A stretch of 64,000 nt of DNA from Fasciola hepatica (GCA_948099385.1 CANUEZ040000024.1:22684501-22748500), one strand, 5' to 3'. Numbered from the stretch's first letter, positions 24,861-36,299 are shown. Notes: generated by a model from the letters alone, not told the origin. Translations and numbers: made by a program.

Positions 24861-24980
24861 TCCGTAGCTCCCAACACTGCGTGATTTTCTTTTTCTGAAA
24901 GGCATAAATTTTGTGCAGTATCAGCCCTGGCAGAGTAAGGTGGAAACAATAAGTAAATTGCATCTGACCCTAAAAATTGC

Positions 24981-25470
24981 TTAGCATAACTCGGGGTATA
25001 CCGCCACCCAACATAGGTCTAGTGCTTTCTTAAAGGCCTTCACTGTTGTGGTATTTATGACCTCTTCCGGGAGCTTATTCCAATAGGGTACCACTCTATT
25101 TGAGAAGTACTTCGCCCTAATTTGGAGCCTCGAATGTTTCCTTTGTAATCTAAGGCTATGCCCCCTTGTGCCTCTCTCGGGGATCAGCGAAAAAAGGTCT
25201 TCTCGACTTATTCCTGACCGTCCTTTTATTACCTTGAAGGTTTCTATCAAATCCCCGCGAATGCGCCGTCTTTCCATCGAGAATAGGTCTAGGGCACGGA
25301 GACGCTCTGTGTAGTTAAACCCCCTTTGCCCAGCCACCATTCTAGTGGCTAGCCCTTGCACTTTCTCCAGACAGTCGATATCTTTCTGGTAGTACGGTGC
25401 CCAGGCCTGCACGCAGTACTCCATATGCGGCCTAACTATGGCCTCGATCGTTTTGATAAAATGACTGCTT
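24981..25470 (-). pseudogene. Jockey/CR1-like LINE 3' end (RT C-terminus)
   Basis: An uninterrupted minus-strand frame (25424-24981, 147 codons, extendable upstream to about 25470) encodes the C-terminal part of a non-LTR reverse transcriptase: EYCVQAWAPYYQKDIDCLEK, ATRMVAG, RLRALDLFSMERRRIRGDLI and NRVVPYWNKLPEEV. This block follows the palm in jockey-type proteins and ends naturally at a stop. The copy is 5'-truncated, as is usual for LINE insertion, and relatively young because the frame is intact. It lies 440 bp upstream of the GDI start, same orientation. Confidence 0.8.
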
Positions 25471-26881
25471 TCTAGACATCACTTCGGATCTTTTTTCACT
25501 ACGTTCTTTTCTGACGTTTGACATCGATCTCATTGTGTCGTTTTGTTGCGTACTTTTTGCCGGACTGACTTTTCCGAGGCTTCCGTTGACCTCGTTTTGG
25601 ATCACTTTCTCTTTCGGTCCTTCGCCGATTGTACGCACTCGTGGCTGGCTTTCTGCGCTGCCGTTGCTTTCATACCCGTACGGTGTATTTCTCATATCGG
25701 TACTGTTTCAGTGCCACGACATATAGAATACACCTTGTGTCTGTATACCGACTTGTGTCTTCTCTACTCGTCCGATAGAGGGGATAACGTTGGTATTTCG
25801 CTACCAGACCGAATAGGAGGCACTTTCACAAGCCGCCCTCGAAAGTCTTCTATAACTTCGTTAATTCCTTCCAGTTTGGTTACACGAGTGGATTTTTTCC
25901 TTCATTTGGCCGAAAAAAGTAAAAGCTCTCTTCTCATCATCGAAGCTAGAGACGACCATAACTTCAGCTTCCCGTCGCCTTAGTGCCCCAGATCGTATGC
26001 ACTGACACAGGATGGCTCAAAAGCCTGGAGCAGATTGGCAACTTCCTCCTACTTCTCACTACTCTACCTCTATGACTGACTCATCCCACTCAGCATCCAG
26101 CACCCTCTTAAACTTCTTTACACATTGTGCGCTGACTATTTCCCCCGTTGGAGACTTCAACACCCCCATTACTCGGAAGTATCGACTGCGGTGGCCGCAT
26201 GCTCGAAAAGTGTAGTCGTACAAGTAGTAGAGGGAGAGTGACCTGCTGATCACTATAGGGGCCCCTCCAGGAAGACGGTCCGCAAGAGTGGCTTCAATTT
26301 AGGAGTCTGGCAAGCGAACGGGTGCGTAGCCCGTGATAACGCCAGTGAAACAAATAAGTTTTGCTGTTCTTTGTGACTTAGAAACCCTTCGTGATCTCAT
26401 ATGGTACCTCCAAAGTCCACGGACCCGGAGGTATTTCCTGTGGATGGCATCCGGCCGCTTGAAGAGCGGGGCAAACTTGACAATGAAAAAACGTGTAAGT
26501 TTGCTCCGAAATGAATGGATCCTTTTGGAAGATAAATATAAGCAACTGATTGAAACCTTTTTAATTGAGTAAAAGATGAAATTAGAACATGGGTCTCCTA
26601 AGGAGGGAAATGGAAGAAAGAAGCAAGAAAGAGGATAGAAAGTTACATGCGGTATAATTTGGCGCTGGGTGCTTGAAGCGAGACACTGAGGAGAGTGGCT
26701 GCAGCCGGCTACCCAACCCGAAAAACGTCGTGGGTTCAACGCGGTAGGTGGGACCTTCCGCTGCTTATGGCGAACGTGTCAGTGAGGTTTTCCCTCTGTT
26801 CGCCCCAGGGATGGCCTAGTGCAGTTTCGGCTTGGTGAAGGGGTGTTGCGGTCGGTCATTTTGGTAGTGCGCTTATCCCGT
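25471..26881. other. Unassigned DNA upstream of GDI
   Basis: Open frames exist on both strands (25543-25983 plus, 25432-25695 minus, 26299-26739 minus) but none shows a domain I recognise. The two strands are open over the same bases, which argues for chance. No promoter element was identified. Confidence 0.4.
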
Positions 26882-27240
26882 TGTAAAGAACAAATGCTTA
26901 AAATCCTTCCAAACTTTCTACGTGCTCGGTGAATTTGACTATATTTGACACTACTTTGAAAAGCTCGTCCATACACCACACTTTTGCACTTTTCCTTTCT
27001 CATGTGAGACATTTGAATTTGGTCTTTCACCGTTGCTGAGTGTCGAGCTTGAGCTTCGGGGTTTTGAACCTTTGGGTTTTACTATTGAGTCCTATTGGCC
27101 GCATATTTTAGGTTTGTATACATTTGTACCTTTTGCGAATTTCAATTTATAACCGCAACAAATACAAATCATTGTTGTTCTGGTTTTGGGATTCGTTTGA
27201 ATTGGCTAAGCATTGCTCGATTTGCGAGAAACGACTTACA
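26882..27240 (+). repeat. LTR-like segment, third Pao-type family (LTR-C)
   Basis: Starts TGTAAA and ends TTACA (359 bp), with internal blocks in common with LTR-B: TTGAGTCCT, then AGGTTTGTAT, then GGGATTCGTTTGAATTGGCTA near the end. This resembles the ends of LTR-A and LTR-B, which read GGCTACGC. Its last 81 bases also occur at 35963-36043. No paired partner or target duplication was seen. Confidence 0.45.
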
Positions 27241-27496
27241 TTTCCTTATGGGTGCCGGAGGACTGTCGATGCCCTGTGGTTAGCCAACGGGTATTTTGGA
27301 AGCACTGGGAGTTCCCTCTAAAACCACAGGCTTTCTTTGCCGGGGTCCGGAGGCAATCGACAAGCAGAAAATCAACGAATTTGTTAAGCTACTAAACAAG
27401 TAGTAAATGGCCTCAGTAAGGAAACCAAACACCAAGTGAGCAGCCACAACAGTGGGTAAAATAATCTTATTTTTTCTTTTACAATTGTTTTACTCA

Positions 27497-28210
27497 TAGG
27501 ATCCCATATACCTTATCTGTGAAACGAACGGGTTTCCTGATCACCCGTCCGCGGCTAGAAGTCAGCGGAGGCTGCCCTTTGTTGAGAACTGAATAAGGAC
27601 GGTCCGGCAACTGGGTCACCAGCTTTGGTACGCTGGGCGTAAGGGACGCCGAAGGCGTGGGTGCTGATTCTGAGAAAATTCGACGGGGTGACATCGGAAG
27701 AAACGGACCCAGCCAGAAAAGCTGGTTTAAGTCAGTCCGTGGTAACAGTGTCATTTCTGCCCCTGTAGTCGATGAAGAATGCTTTCTCAAGGCGGCGTAG
27801 GATCCTGTGGGGGCCATGGTAGGCAGGTTGTAGAGCAGCTCGTGCCTCTGTCCTAAGGAAAACTTGTGTACAGTTTTGGGGGAGTGAGTGTGCGTAAACC
27901 GTCATGTTTTGATCGCGAGCTGTGGGAAGGCGTAACTTACGTATCTGATGCTTTAAGCAGTCGGCGCCATCAGCGTAGTCAAGAGTGACTGTGAACTTCG
28001 GGGCTACCAAGTAGCCAGAAAGCCGAAGCTAGCAACCGAATTTGAGTTCGCTTGATGTGGTTTGTGAATCGGCCTTTAGGGAGTTGAGGCAACTTGAACG
28101 CACTCGAGTGATAACCGCCTGTCTGGATCTCTGTGAGCTGCCGAGGCTGACTTGAGTTGCCGATGTAAACGTTCTGCCCTTACGTTCGCTTGCCGATGGT
28201 AGGCGGTGGT
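27497..28210 (-). pseudogene. Gypsy integrase C-terminus, duplicated copy 1
   Basis: Same sequence as 36300-37013, described there. The minus strand reads from the integrase core end (LHRQLKSAS) through RAALQPAYHGPHRILRRLEK to SRGRVIRKPVRF and a stop at about 27494. LTR-A abuts it at 28211. Confidence 0.8.
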
Positions 28211-28592
28211 TGTAACTTAATCGTGTGGAAATCCCCCCTAGCCGCTGTGACATACTTTTATTATCGAGACTATGCTCCTTGCCTCATTGACCCTCGAACA
28301 AGTATGGCTTGCGTCAACCACAACACTTGAACATTTGTTTATATTTTGCTCATGTGCCGTGGCATATTTTTAATTCGAACTCGGACTGCCGTGACGGTGT
28401 TACCTGACATTGACCTCTGCTGAACTCTGGTCCTCGTTGCCAAACGTTGTGGCCGTACAGTTGAGGTTTGTACATATTTGTGTGCGTCTAATTTGTCAAT
28501 CCAGTATCGTGGTCTAAGAGTATCAATCCTGTTCTTGCTTTGGGAGTTGTAAATTGGGCTACGCGTTATTCACGATCGGAGTGACCTTTGCA
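28211..28592 (+). repeat. LTR-A, copy 1 (382 bp)
   Basis: Begins TGTAAC, ends TTTGCA, and is preceded by GTGGT. It is identical in length to 37014-37395 and 58844-59225. The 58844 copy is more diverged, for example at its 5' end, which supports its being the true partner LTR and this one a duplicate of 37014. Confidence 0.85.
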
Positions 28593-29301
28593 GTACTCAA
28601 CTTGGAGCCTCTACGAGGAAATCAGTCAGAAATACCAAGAAGAGGCAAAAGCCAAACGAAGTCGGACAGGGAGTAACTCGGCAAATCCCTCGGTTAGCTT
28701 TGGTGAACTGATTCTTTAGATTATTTTTGGGTCTACCTGTCCTCCAATTGCAACTTCATGTATTTAAACCAACGATATGGAATTTAGACGTGATGATATA
28801 TATAGATTTAAAATAAGAGAATTGGAAAACCAGCTTTGGCAGGCCAGGGAAGAAGCCGAGTCAACCAGGAAGGAACGAGTTCGAAGACGGGGGCGAGAGG
28901 TGGTCTTGAAAACCACGAAGCTTGCAACCATTCGGCCTAGCGATTCCATAGAACGATTGAAGCCGACTTGTGCCAGCAGAACGCACGCAATTGGTTTACC
29001 AAAATTGGAATTGTCCCCATTTTGATGGAAGCGCAGAACAGTACTGCGAACTCACTAAACAATAACAGAAGTTTGTGGAAAGGAGAGTATCTGATCCAGA
29101 ACAGAGATTCTTGTATCTGCTACATTACTGTCTTGGAGGGACCAGGGAAGTGGTCGACGGGTGCTCCATGGTAGGTCACAAAGAGGGTTATACTCGAGCT
29201 CGTGAAATCTTGAGAGACTGGTTTCGGCAACCGTTTAAGGCCGCCCGGAAATTGATCAGTGGTGCACTATCAGGGGCAAGACATTCCGAAGGCAAGTCAG
29301 A
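28593..29301 (+). pseudogene. Pao-A gag N-terminal part, duplicated copy 1
   Basis: Follows LTR-A directly. Frames at 28777-29025 and 29075-29386 show a coiled-coil-like charged start, then YLLHYCLGGTREVVDGCSM and YTRAREILRDWFRQPFKAA, which align with the gag of Pao-B (see 29671). Broken by frameshifts and ended by insertion of LTR-B at 29302. Identical to 37396-38104. Confidence 0.7.
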
Positions 29302-29678
29302 TGTAACGACCGGTCGTGGAAAGTCCCCCAAAAACCTCTGCAGTTCCGTGTTTTTCTTAACATCATTCACTTGCTTACACTATTGACGTGTCTTTACTCA
29401 CCGCTTGTTTTTATGGACCAATTGTTGTTTGTTCGCGCCCAGAGCGCTACTTTGTCATATCCTTGTTCTGGACTTGCGTGACGCACGTGCTCCTTGCTCG
29501 CACACCGCAATTCGGTTTCTCGTTTGTTGAGTCCTTGTGATCTCATTATTGAGGTTTGTATCCTTTTGGTGTCATTGTTCATTCAGTAATCTAGTATCGT
29601 GTAATATCACGGATAATCGCCTTTTGACTTCGGGATCCGTTGTGAATTTGGCTACGCACTGCTCAAGCTTGTGTTACA
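29302..29678 (+). repeat. LTR-B, 5' LTR of Pao-B (377 bp)
   Basis: Begins TGTAAC and ends GTTACA, preceded by TCAGA. Its overall layout resembles LTR-A (AGGTTTGTA, then TAGTATCGTG, then GGCTACGC near the end). The Pao-B coding region follows immediately. The region just after 29678 (ATACTCAGTAGATCAATTTG) is where the primer-binding site should lie. Confidence 0.85.
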
Positions 29679-30763
29679 ATACTCAGTAGATCAATTTGGA
29701 ACGAGAAAAACACGCAAAACGCCAAGAAATGGATCGAAGACGCTGGAATCTGGACAGGATGTATTACGGCAAGTCACTGAAGAGGTTTTGGGTACCTTTG
29801 AGTCTTTAGTTAATGTTAGATCGCCTAGTCCTGTCAGTGCTATTTCATGTGTTACTGAGGATTGTAAGGATGCCGATCTATGTAAGCTGAGGATATTAGA
29901 CCCGGAACAACAGTTGTTATCAGCTAGACTACAGGCGCAGGAAGCAGAGAAGAAGTGTACACAGAAAGAGCGAGAGCATGAGACCAGCGACTTCGACACT
30001 TCCGATAGATTAGGGTGCAATAAGGTAGGGAACCCCACGCCGGTCGCCGACTACAAACCACCTTCGATCGATCTTCCTAGAGTGGAGCTAACGGTTTTCG
30101 ACGGGCGAGCTGAGCAATACTGCAAGTTTGTCAAGCAGTTCGAGACGTTCGTTGAAAATAAAGTAACCAACCCTGGACAAAGGCTTCTCTGCCTTACTCA
30201 CTACTGCCGAGGCCGAGCAAGAGAAGCTATCGACGGGTGCACCATGCTCGACCCAGAACAAGGCTACACAAGGGCAAGGAAGATTCTAAGGGACTTGTTT
30301 GGCCAACCTTTCAAAGTAGCCTGTAACCTAATAGAGGGCGTGATGGCAGAGGCAAAGCGAACCAAGGGTGACGTCTACACAATGACCGACCTGGTGATCA
30401 AGATGCAGAACTGCTCAATAGCCCTCGACCGTTTAAGCTACAGGGCTGACCTAGATGCAATGCACACCTTGTAATGCATAGTCCGTCACCTCTCTCCCGA
30501 ACTACAGGGTCGGTGGGCGGAAGAAGCGGAACGGATAAGCCGAAGCAACAGGGAAGCTAACTTCGAAGACCTGACCGAATACCTGGACGGGCAAACGAAG
30601 ATAGCTGACAGCAGATTTGGCCGACTTATCCAGGACAGCAACCGAGCAGACAAGTCTAGTACTAGCCAGGCTCAAACCACTGCTCGGGAACAGCCGAAAT
30701 ATCAGCCTTGGACCAATGCACACGCCGTTTCACGCGATGCCACGGCGCAGGTCCTGTGATGCT
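29671..30763 (+). pseudogene. Pao-B gag (matrix/capsid)
   Basis: Gag of a BEL/Pao retrotransposon, which forms the virus-like particle. A 267-codon frame (29671-30474) includes a charged coiled-coil-like region (about residues 70-115), then ELTVFDGRAEQYCKFVKQFE, RLLCLTHYCRGRAREAIDGC and YTRARKILRDLFGQPFKVA, the conserved DUF1759-type capsid region of BEL/Pao gag. A single TAA at 30472 interrupts the frame. The same frame then continues with ELQGRWAEEAERISRS to a stop near 30759. Confidence 0.8.
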
Positions 30764-31160
30764 AGCCATGGGCTACCAGGATGCCCCAAGTTCGTCAAAG
30801 CCACAATAGATGGACGATGGGGAATGGCGAGGATTACAGGAGCGTGTTTTATTTGTCTCAACACCACGCACCACGCAGCAGCCTGTAGGACAGGGAATCG
30901 ATGTGGTTACGAGGGCTGCACGGGCAGACACCGTCGATTGTTGCACCAGGCGAGAGTAACCTTACCCGAGGCGAGAACCAAGCCCAGTGTGATTTGTTCA
31001 ACGTCACGATCTGCCAGTAAACCGGCACTTTTAGGCGTAGTGGCCATGGCAGTAGTGACTCCGACTGGGGTGGTCAAAGCTTGGCTTTCGTCGACAGTGG
31101 ATCTGACATTACCCTAGTGAAAGGGCGGTTTGCCGACGAACACGGGCGACGTCGTCAACA
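30730..31160 (+). pseudogene. Pao-B nucleocapsid zinc knuckles and protease start
   Basis: After a frameshift, CFICLNTTHHAAAC fits CX2CX4HX4C and CGYEGCTGRHRRLLH fits the second BEL/Pao-type knuckle (CX4CX3HX4H). Near 31090, in a third frame, FVDSGSDITL is the aspartic protease catalytic motif (DSG). Two frameshifts separate these from gag and from the downstream part. Confidence 0.75.
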
Positions 31161-31612
31161 GTGAGCACGGTGGGAGGAACACAAGTACTGACTGAAGGCC
31201 GATTGAGGTTGCAACTCATCTCTTTAGACACTAACGAGCAAATCGAACCAACGGAAGCATTCTCGTTAGCTGATCTCCCCATGCGAGCACCAAGGTCGGT
31301 GAACGCAATCTTGACTCGGTGGCCACACCCACAGGATGTAACCGTTGCAGACTGGGAAGATGATGAAGTGGATCTCCCCATCGGCTGCGACGTGCCAGAG
31401 GCGCATTGGGTGCTTGACCAGAGAGTGGGCGACCGCCAGGCACCTTATGCCGTACTCACGGCTCTGGGGTGGATGTTATATGGTCAAGAAGGGGAACGTG
31501 GGTCCGTAAATTACTTATCCGCCGAAACGAACCGCGTAGAGTATCACCTGCAACGGCTGTATGAAAAGAAGTTTCATGACATTAGAGACGAAAGACCGAC
31601 GTTGTCTCAAGA
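31161..31612 (+). pseudogene. Pao-B protease to RT linker
   Basis: The frame 31161-31733 encodes STVGGTQVLTEG, a block with LPIGCDVPEAHWVLDQRVGD and ALGWMLYGQ, matching the conserved linker upstream of the Pao reverse transcriptase. The authentic frame ends at about 31612, where an unrelated repeat is inserted. Confidence 0.75.
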
Positions 31613-32090
31613 GTTCAGTTCAGTTCAGTTCAGTCTGCACAGGACAAGTAATGGCCACGGCCAATCGAGCGTCCAGAATTCCTTCGATGGTATGCACACC
31701 AGTTATGCACCCACCACTGCACAGTGTATTTGATCGAATCCCCGCTAAAACTGAGAGGGAAACGGAAAACCTCATCGCACATCAACTGCGAGAAACATTA
31801 TGCATCGTGAGCGTTCAGTGAGACAGTATGCAATGAGGGAAAAGGTCTGTTAAAACATACTCCAGAATGACCACAGTGCTACCCGTCATCCATCTAGTTG
31901 ATATACTCAAAAGCAAACACCGGGTTGCTTACGACTCCTCTGCTTAACAGTTTTGAATCGTTCACCCAGATATCATTCATTATTTTGGTATTGAAATAAC
32001 GGGCAAGGAAAGCAGGCAATAAATCGAACCGGCGCTATTTACAACCTTCGCTCTACAAACGGTGCGGCAAGGCACTAGAGGCCTCAAAAA
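31613..32090. repeat. Pentanucleotide-headed repeat inserted in Pao-B
   Basis: About 480 bp of non-coding DNA interrupts Pao-B. It begins with about four to five AGTTC units, then TCTGCACAGGACAAG and CGGCCAATCGAGCGTCCAG, closely similar to the two units at 24655-24860. The remainder has no recognisable feature. Pao-B coding resumes near 32090 (QFEVPLPW in frame with the downstream block). A short CAGTTC at each edge may be a target duplication or chance. Confidence 0.6.
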
Positions 32091-32111
32091 TCAGTTCGAG
32101 GTTCCTCTCCC

Positions 32112-32393
32112 ATGGCGCACATCTGCGACCCGTGGACTGATAACCGAAACTATGCTCCCCAACGACTGCTACGACTGAAAGAACGCTTTATTCGAGACCA
32201 GGATATGTGGGAACGATACGCAGAATTATTGAAGCGAAATGAAGCTCTCGGCTACGTTGAAAGGGTGCCTGCCAACACCGACGGCCGAAAGGCTATCTGG
32301 TATCCACCTCATCACCCGGTTATCAACCCCAAGAAACCCGAAAAACTGCGGTGGTTTCCGATGGTGCAGTCAAGTCCCAGGGCAAGTCGTTAA
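32112..32393 (+). pseudogene. Pao-B reverse transcriptase N-terminus
   Basis: A 93-codon frame with RNYAPQRLLRLKERFIRDQD, EALGYVERVP and WYPPHHPVINPKKPEKLR, the N-terminal part of the Pao reverse transcriptase. A one-base shift near 32350 (R-W-F-P in place of R-V-V-F-D) moves the reading into the next frame, which continues as the 986-codon frame. Confidence 0.8.
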
Positions 32394-35311
32394 ACGATGG
32401 CCTTCCACGAGGACCTGACTGGACCACACCACTAATCGAAGTTTTATGCCTTTTCAGAGTGGGTAGAGTGGCCTTGTCCGCCGACATTATGGAAATGTTT
32501 CATCAGGTGAAAACACCGGTAAGAGAAAGAGATGCGTTGCGTTTCCAGTGGTGGGAAGAGAACGACCGGGACAATGCGGTGGTAAATTATAGGATGACCG
32601 TCCACACCTTCGGAGCCATATCATCGCCATTCTGTGCAAACTGCGCCCTTCGGGAAACTGCGAACAAACATGGAGATCTGGTCCATCGGTCGGTGGTAGA
32701 TAGCGTCAGCAGAACTTTCCACTTTGAGGACTACTCTGGGTCATTCGGTGATGTGGAATCAGCTGTAGAGCAGTTCAGAGGCCTGACAAGATTGATAAAA
32801 GAGGGCGGTTTCCATCTAACAAAATGGATGTCGAACGCTCCGGAAGTGCTGGAGGTCATCCCGTATCACGAAAAGGCCGAAATGGTAAGAGATTTGGACG
32901 GCTTTCCACCTCCTATCGAAAGCACTTTGAAAATGCAATGGGGCTCGGTAATGGACTGCTTTGTTTTCGAGATAAACGTTCCCGAGCTGCCAATGACCCT
33001 TCGAGGCATACTATCCGCTGTCTCTAGTCTGTTCGACCCGCTCGGTTTCATCTCTCCCTGGCTGCTACCCAGAAAGATCTTGCTGCAGTGGCTGTGCCGT
33101 AAGAAAGTTGATTGGGACCAGTCACTGGACCGAGACGACCAGCTGGAATGGGAACAATTTTTAAACACTTTGAAGAAATTAGGGGAGATAAGAATCCCAC
33201 GATGTTTGACTCCTGGCCATACGACACGGACTGGAGAACTACATGCCTTTTCCGATGCATCCGAAGTCGGTTATGGAGTTGTGGTGTACGGACGGTGGTG
33301 CACAGGAGATGGACAATATACTACGAGGATCCTATTCGCTAAAGCCCGCGTCGCTCCACTGAAGTCGGTCTCGATCCCACGCCTTGAACTCAGCGCAGCC
33401 GTGTTAGCAGTCAGGGTGGTGCAAGCTGTGAAGAGATGTTTCGATCTCTACATTTGGTCGGTGAGCTTCTGGACGGATTCAACGATAGTACTTTACTATA
33501 TCAACAACGTCCGGAGCCGGTTTAGCACTTTCGTTGCTAGCCGGCTCACGATTATCCACGATGAATCAGCCACGCACCAGTGGAGTCATGTCAGATCTGG
33601 CGATAATCCGGCCGAACTGTGCTTCCGAGGTGCGAACAACCTCAGGCAACTGGACACGTGGACGAGAGGGCCAAACTTCCTGCACTTGCCCAAACAGGAC
33701 TGGCCCGTGTTCGAATTAAAACCCCCTACGGAAGTGGAACTGGAGATCAAAGGCGTAGTGATAGCGGCCAACGTCGTCGAAGCGACATCCACTCTATCGC
33801 GACTGGTCAGGTTTTCTTCCTGGATGAAGAGGTTTCGTTCGCTAGTTTGGTCAACCAGGTTCAAGAAAAGTTTACTAGTCATGAAAGGGCTGCGGCCCTC
33901 AGGCCGGATACGGGTCGGCCCGATAGGTCCCGATGAGCTACAAGCGGCAGAGTACGATATTTTCAGAATGATACAACGCGAGGCTTTCGCCCGAGAACTC
34001 AAGAGGGCGGAAGAATTGGGGCCGACCAATAAAGACATGCCATCTCCAAGAGGCGAGCTGAAGCGTTTAAACCCCGAACTCATCGACGGACTGCTGCGGG
34101 TAGATGGTAGGCTGACCAACGCCCACCTGAACTTTGACACAAAGTATCCTATACTGCTGCCTGCGAGACAACCTGTAGTAGAGCATATGATTCAACACGT
34201 CCACGCCATGGAGGGACATCACGGGGAAAGTCACGTGACGAGCGTCATCCGAAAGCGTCTTTGGTTGTTGAGAGGACGAGAGACTGTAAAACGCGTAATC
34301 CGACGGTGTGTGCAATGCAGGAGACGCAATGCCACAACCGGCAAACAACTCATGGCCCCACTACCAGAATTCAGGGTGACCACGGGCTGGTGGCCGTTCA
34401 GTGACACCGGGTTGCACTATTTCGGGCCCTTGTGGATCAAGTGCGGGAAAAGATTAGAAAAGCGATACGGATGTACCATGACGTGCATGAAATCACGTGC
34501 GGTACACCTAGAAGTCGCACATTCGATGACGACCGATTCGTTTCTACGGGCCTTGCAAAGATTTATCAACGGGAGAGGCGTGCCGGCCGATATATACTCA
34601 GATAATGGATCGAACTTTGTGGGCGCTCACCGGGAATTGCAGCGTTGGCACAAGAACATAAACAAGGACGAACTGCAGAATCGAACCGTGGCCTACGGCA
34701 TACGATGGCATTTCAACCCCCCACAGGCCAGCCACCGAGGCGGCATATGGGAACGCATGATCCGGTCCGTCAGACGGATATTGCTGTCAATCATGGAGCA
34801 GCAGCCGCCCGACGACGAGACGCTGAACACCGTCATGACTGAGGTGGAGCGAATCCTGAACAACCGCCCCCTGGTTCCAGTATTGAACGGCGACCCCACC
34901 CACCTGGCGCTCACCCCAAACGACTTATTGACGCTAAGGTCGAACGAGGGTTTCCAAGAGCCGGTAAACCTTCGTGGGAGCTACCTCCACGGGTGGAAGC
35001 AAGCGAACTATCTGTCCAAGGTCTTCTGGGGGCGCTGGCTGCGGCAGTACCTACCGGCTTTGCAGACTCGACAGAAGTGGCTGGCCAAAACAAGACCATT
35101 CAAAGTTGGGGACGTGGTTATGATCGCCGACGAACGCGCACATTTCAGCACTTGGTCTTTGGGAGTAGTTACGGAAACCATCAAAAGCACTGACGGAATG
35201 ATAAGAACGGTGAAGGTGAAGACAGCTAACGGAGTGCTCATTCGCGACATACCCAGTATTAGCCTACTCGCGAGTGAAGGTGGAGAAGCTGATAACGCTA
35301 AGGCCCAGTAG
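32351..35311 (+). pseudogene. Pao-B RT, RNase H and integrase, long open frame
   Basis: 986 uninterrupted codons of BEL/Pao pol. RT: first catalytic Asp in SADIMEMF (residue 45), but the YVDD box reads HFED (124-127), losing one catalytic Asp. RNase H: FSDASEVGYG (about 303) and FWTDSTIVLYY (about 375). Integrase: HHCC zinc site (about 616-658), then the core, with LHYFGPL where the family has DYFGP (His at 689 instead of Asp), SDNGSNF (Asp 751) and WER (Glu 801). A C-terminal DUF5641-like region (SKVFWGRWLRQYLPALQTRQKW) ends at a natural stop. Long and open, but with altered RT and integrase active sites and no intact upstream frame, so probably not autonomous. Confidence 0.9.
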
Positions 35312-35962
35312 ACTATTTCTCACTAGACATCGAGGTGGGTAAAGAAACTCCATATATGGAAGCCATCCCGACACACTGACTTATCGAGCCATCACACACC
35401 CCGACACACATACACCTACACTGTACTCGTTGTACCACCTGGTCTCCCTCAAACACGGTAGAGTGCTCGCAGTCTTTCGTTGACGTTGCAGAAAGTCCTC
35501 TTTCATACGTGGTGGTACATATGATTTCATTACACATCCAGACACATAAGCACATAACCTATGCACCCCGTGTCCCGCAACCCCGATCAAACATGTGACA
35601 GTGTTCGCCGTTTGTTTTTTGTTGACGTTACTGAATGTCTTTTGCGTATGCAGGATAGCGGCGATTACATCATACACACACACTCACGCAAGCACATACA
35701 GCCAGGGCAGGACGGCCCTTCCAAGGGCAGCAACTATGTTTCCCCTTCACGCCCGCCATCGGCCAGTTGTTCTCGTGGAAGATGTAGAATAGCCTCGCCT
35801 CTGTGTGGCCGACGGATTAGGTGCGACCATTAGTAGAACGTTGACGACAAGCATTAGGCACGCTCACTGACAGCAGGGCCTAGGTAGGTAGGAAGAATCA
35901 GTACCCTTATATCAATCCTTTGACTCTGCTAAGGATTCGGGGGTATTTTGATGGGCGGCAAA
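35312..35962. other. Sequence between Pao-B pol and the second duplication copy
   Basis: Presumably the Pao-B 3' UTR at first; no LTR-B follows directly. 35385-35680 contains two diverged units of about 140 bp: the blocks ACACATACACCTACACTG / CACATCCAGACACATAAGCA and CGTTGACGTTGCAGAAAGTC / TTGTTGACGTTACTGAATGT recur in the same order. At 35963 the sequence switches abruptly into the interior of LTR-C. Confidence 0.55.
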
Positions 35963-36299
35963 AAATACAAATCATTGTTGTTCTGGTTTTGGGATTCGTT
36001 TGAATTGGCTAAGCATTGCTCGATTTGCGAGAAACGACTTACATTTCCTTATGGGTGCCGGAGGACTGTCGATGCCCTGTGGTTAGCCAACGGGTATTTT
36101 GGAAGCACTGGGAGTTCCCTCTAAAACCACAGGCTTTCTTTGCCGGGGTCCGGAGGCAATCGACAAGCAGAAAATCAACGAATTTGTTAAGCTACTAAAC
36201 AAGTAGTAAATGGCCTCAGTAAGGAAACCAAACACCAAGTGAGCAGCCACAACAGTGGGTAAAATAATCTTATTTTTTCTTTTACAATTGTTTTACTCA

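Larger units (their letters stand above)
27160..29655. repeat. 2.5-kb direct duplication, copy 1
   Basis: Every base I compared matches 35963-38458 at a constant offset of 8,803, apart from single differences such as A28372 versus C37175. It contains the tail of LTR-C, a minus-strand Gypsy 3' fragment, LTR-A, gag-A and most of LTR-B. From 29656 the two copies diverge sharply: four differences in the final 23 bases of LTR-B, then no similarity. Confidence 0.95.

Noticed and set aside
25543..25983. 146-codon plus-strand gene
   Set aside because: No domain, overlapping open frames on the opposite strand, and repetitive surroundings.
27160..29655. A 2.5-kb LTR flanking Pao-B
   Set aside because: The duplicated block contains two separate LTRs with their own TGTAAC...CA ends and a gag fragment, and its left edge has no LTR-type terminus.
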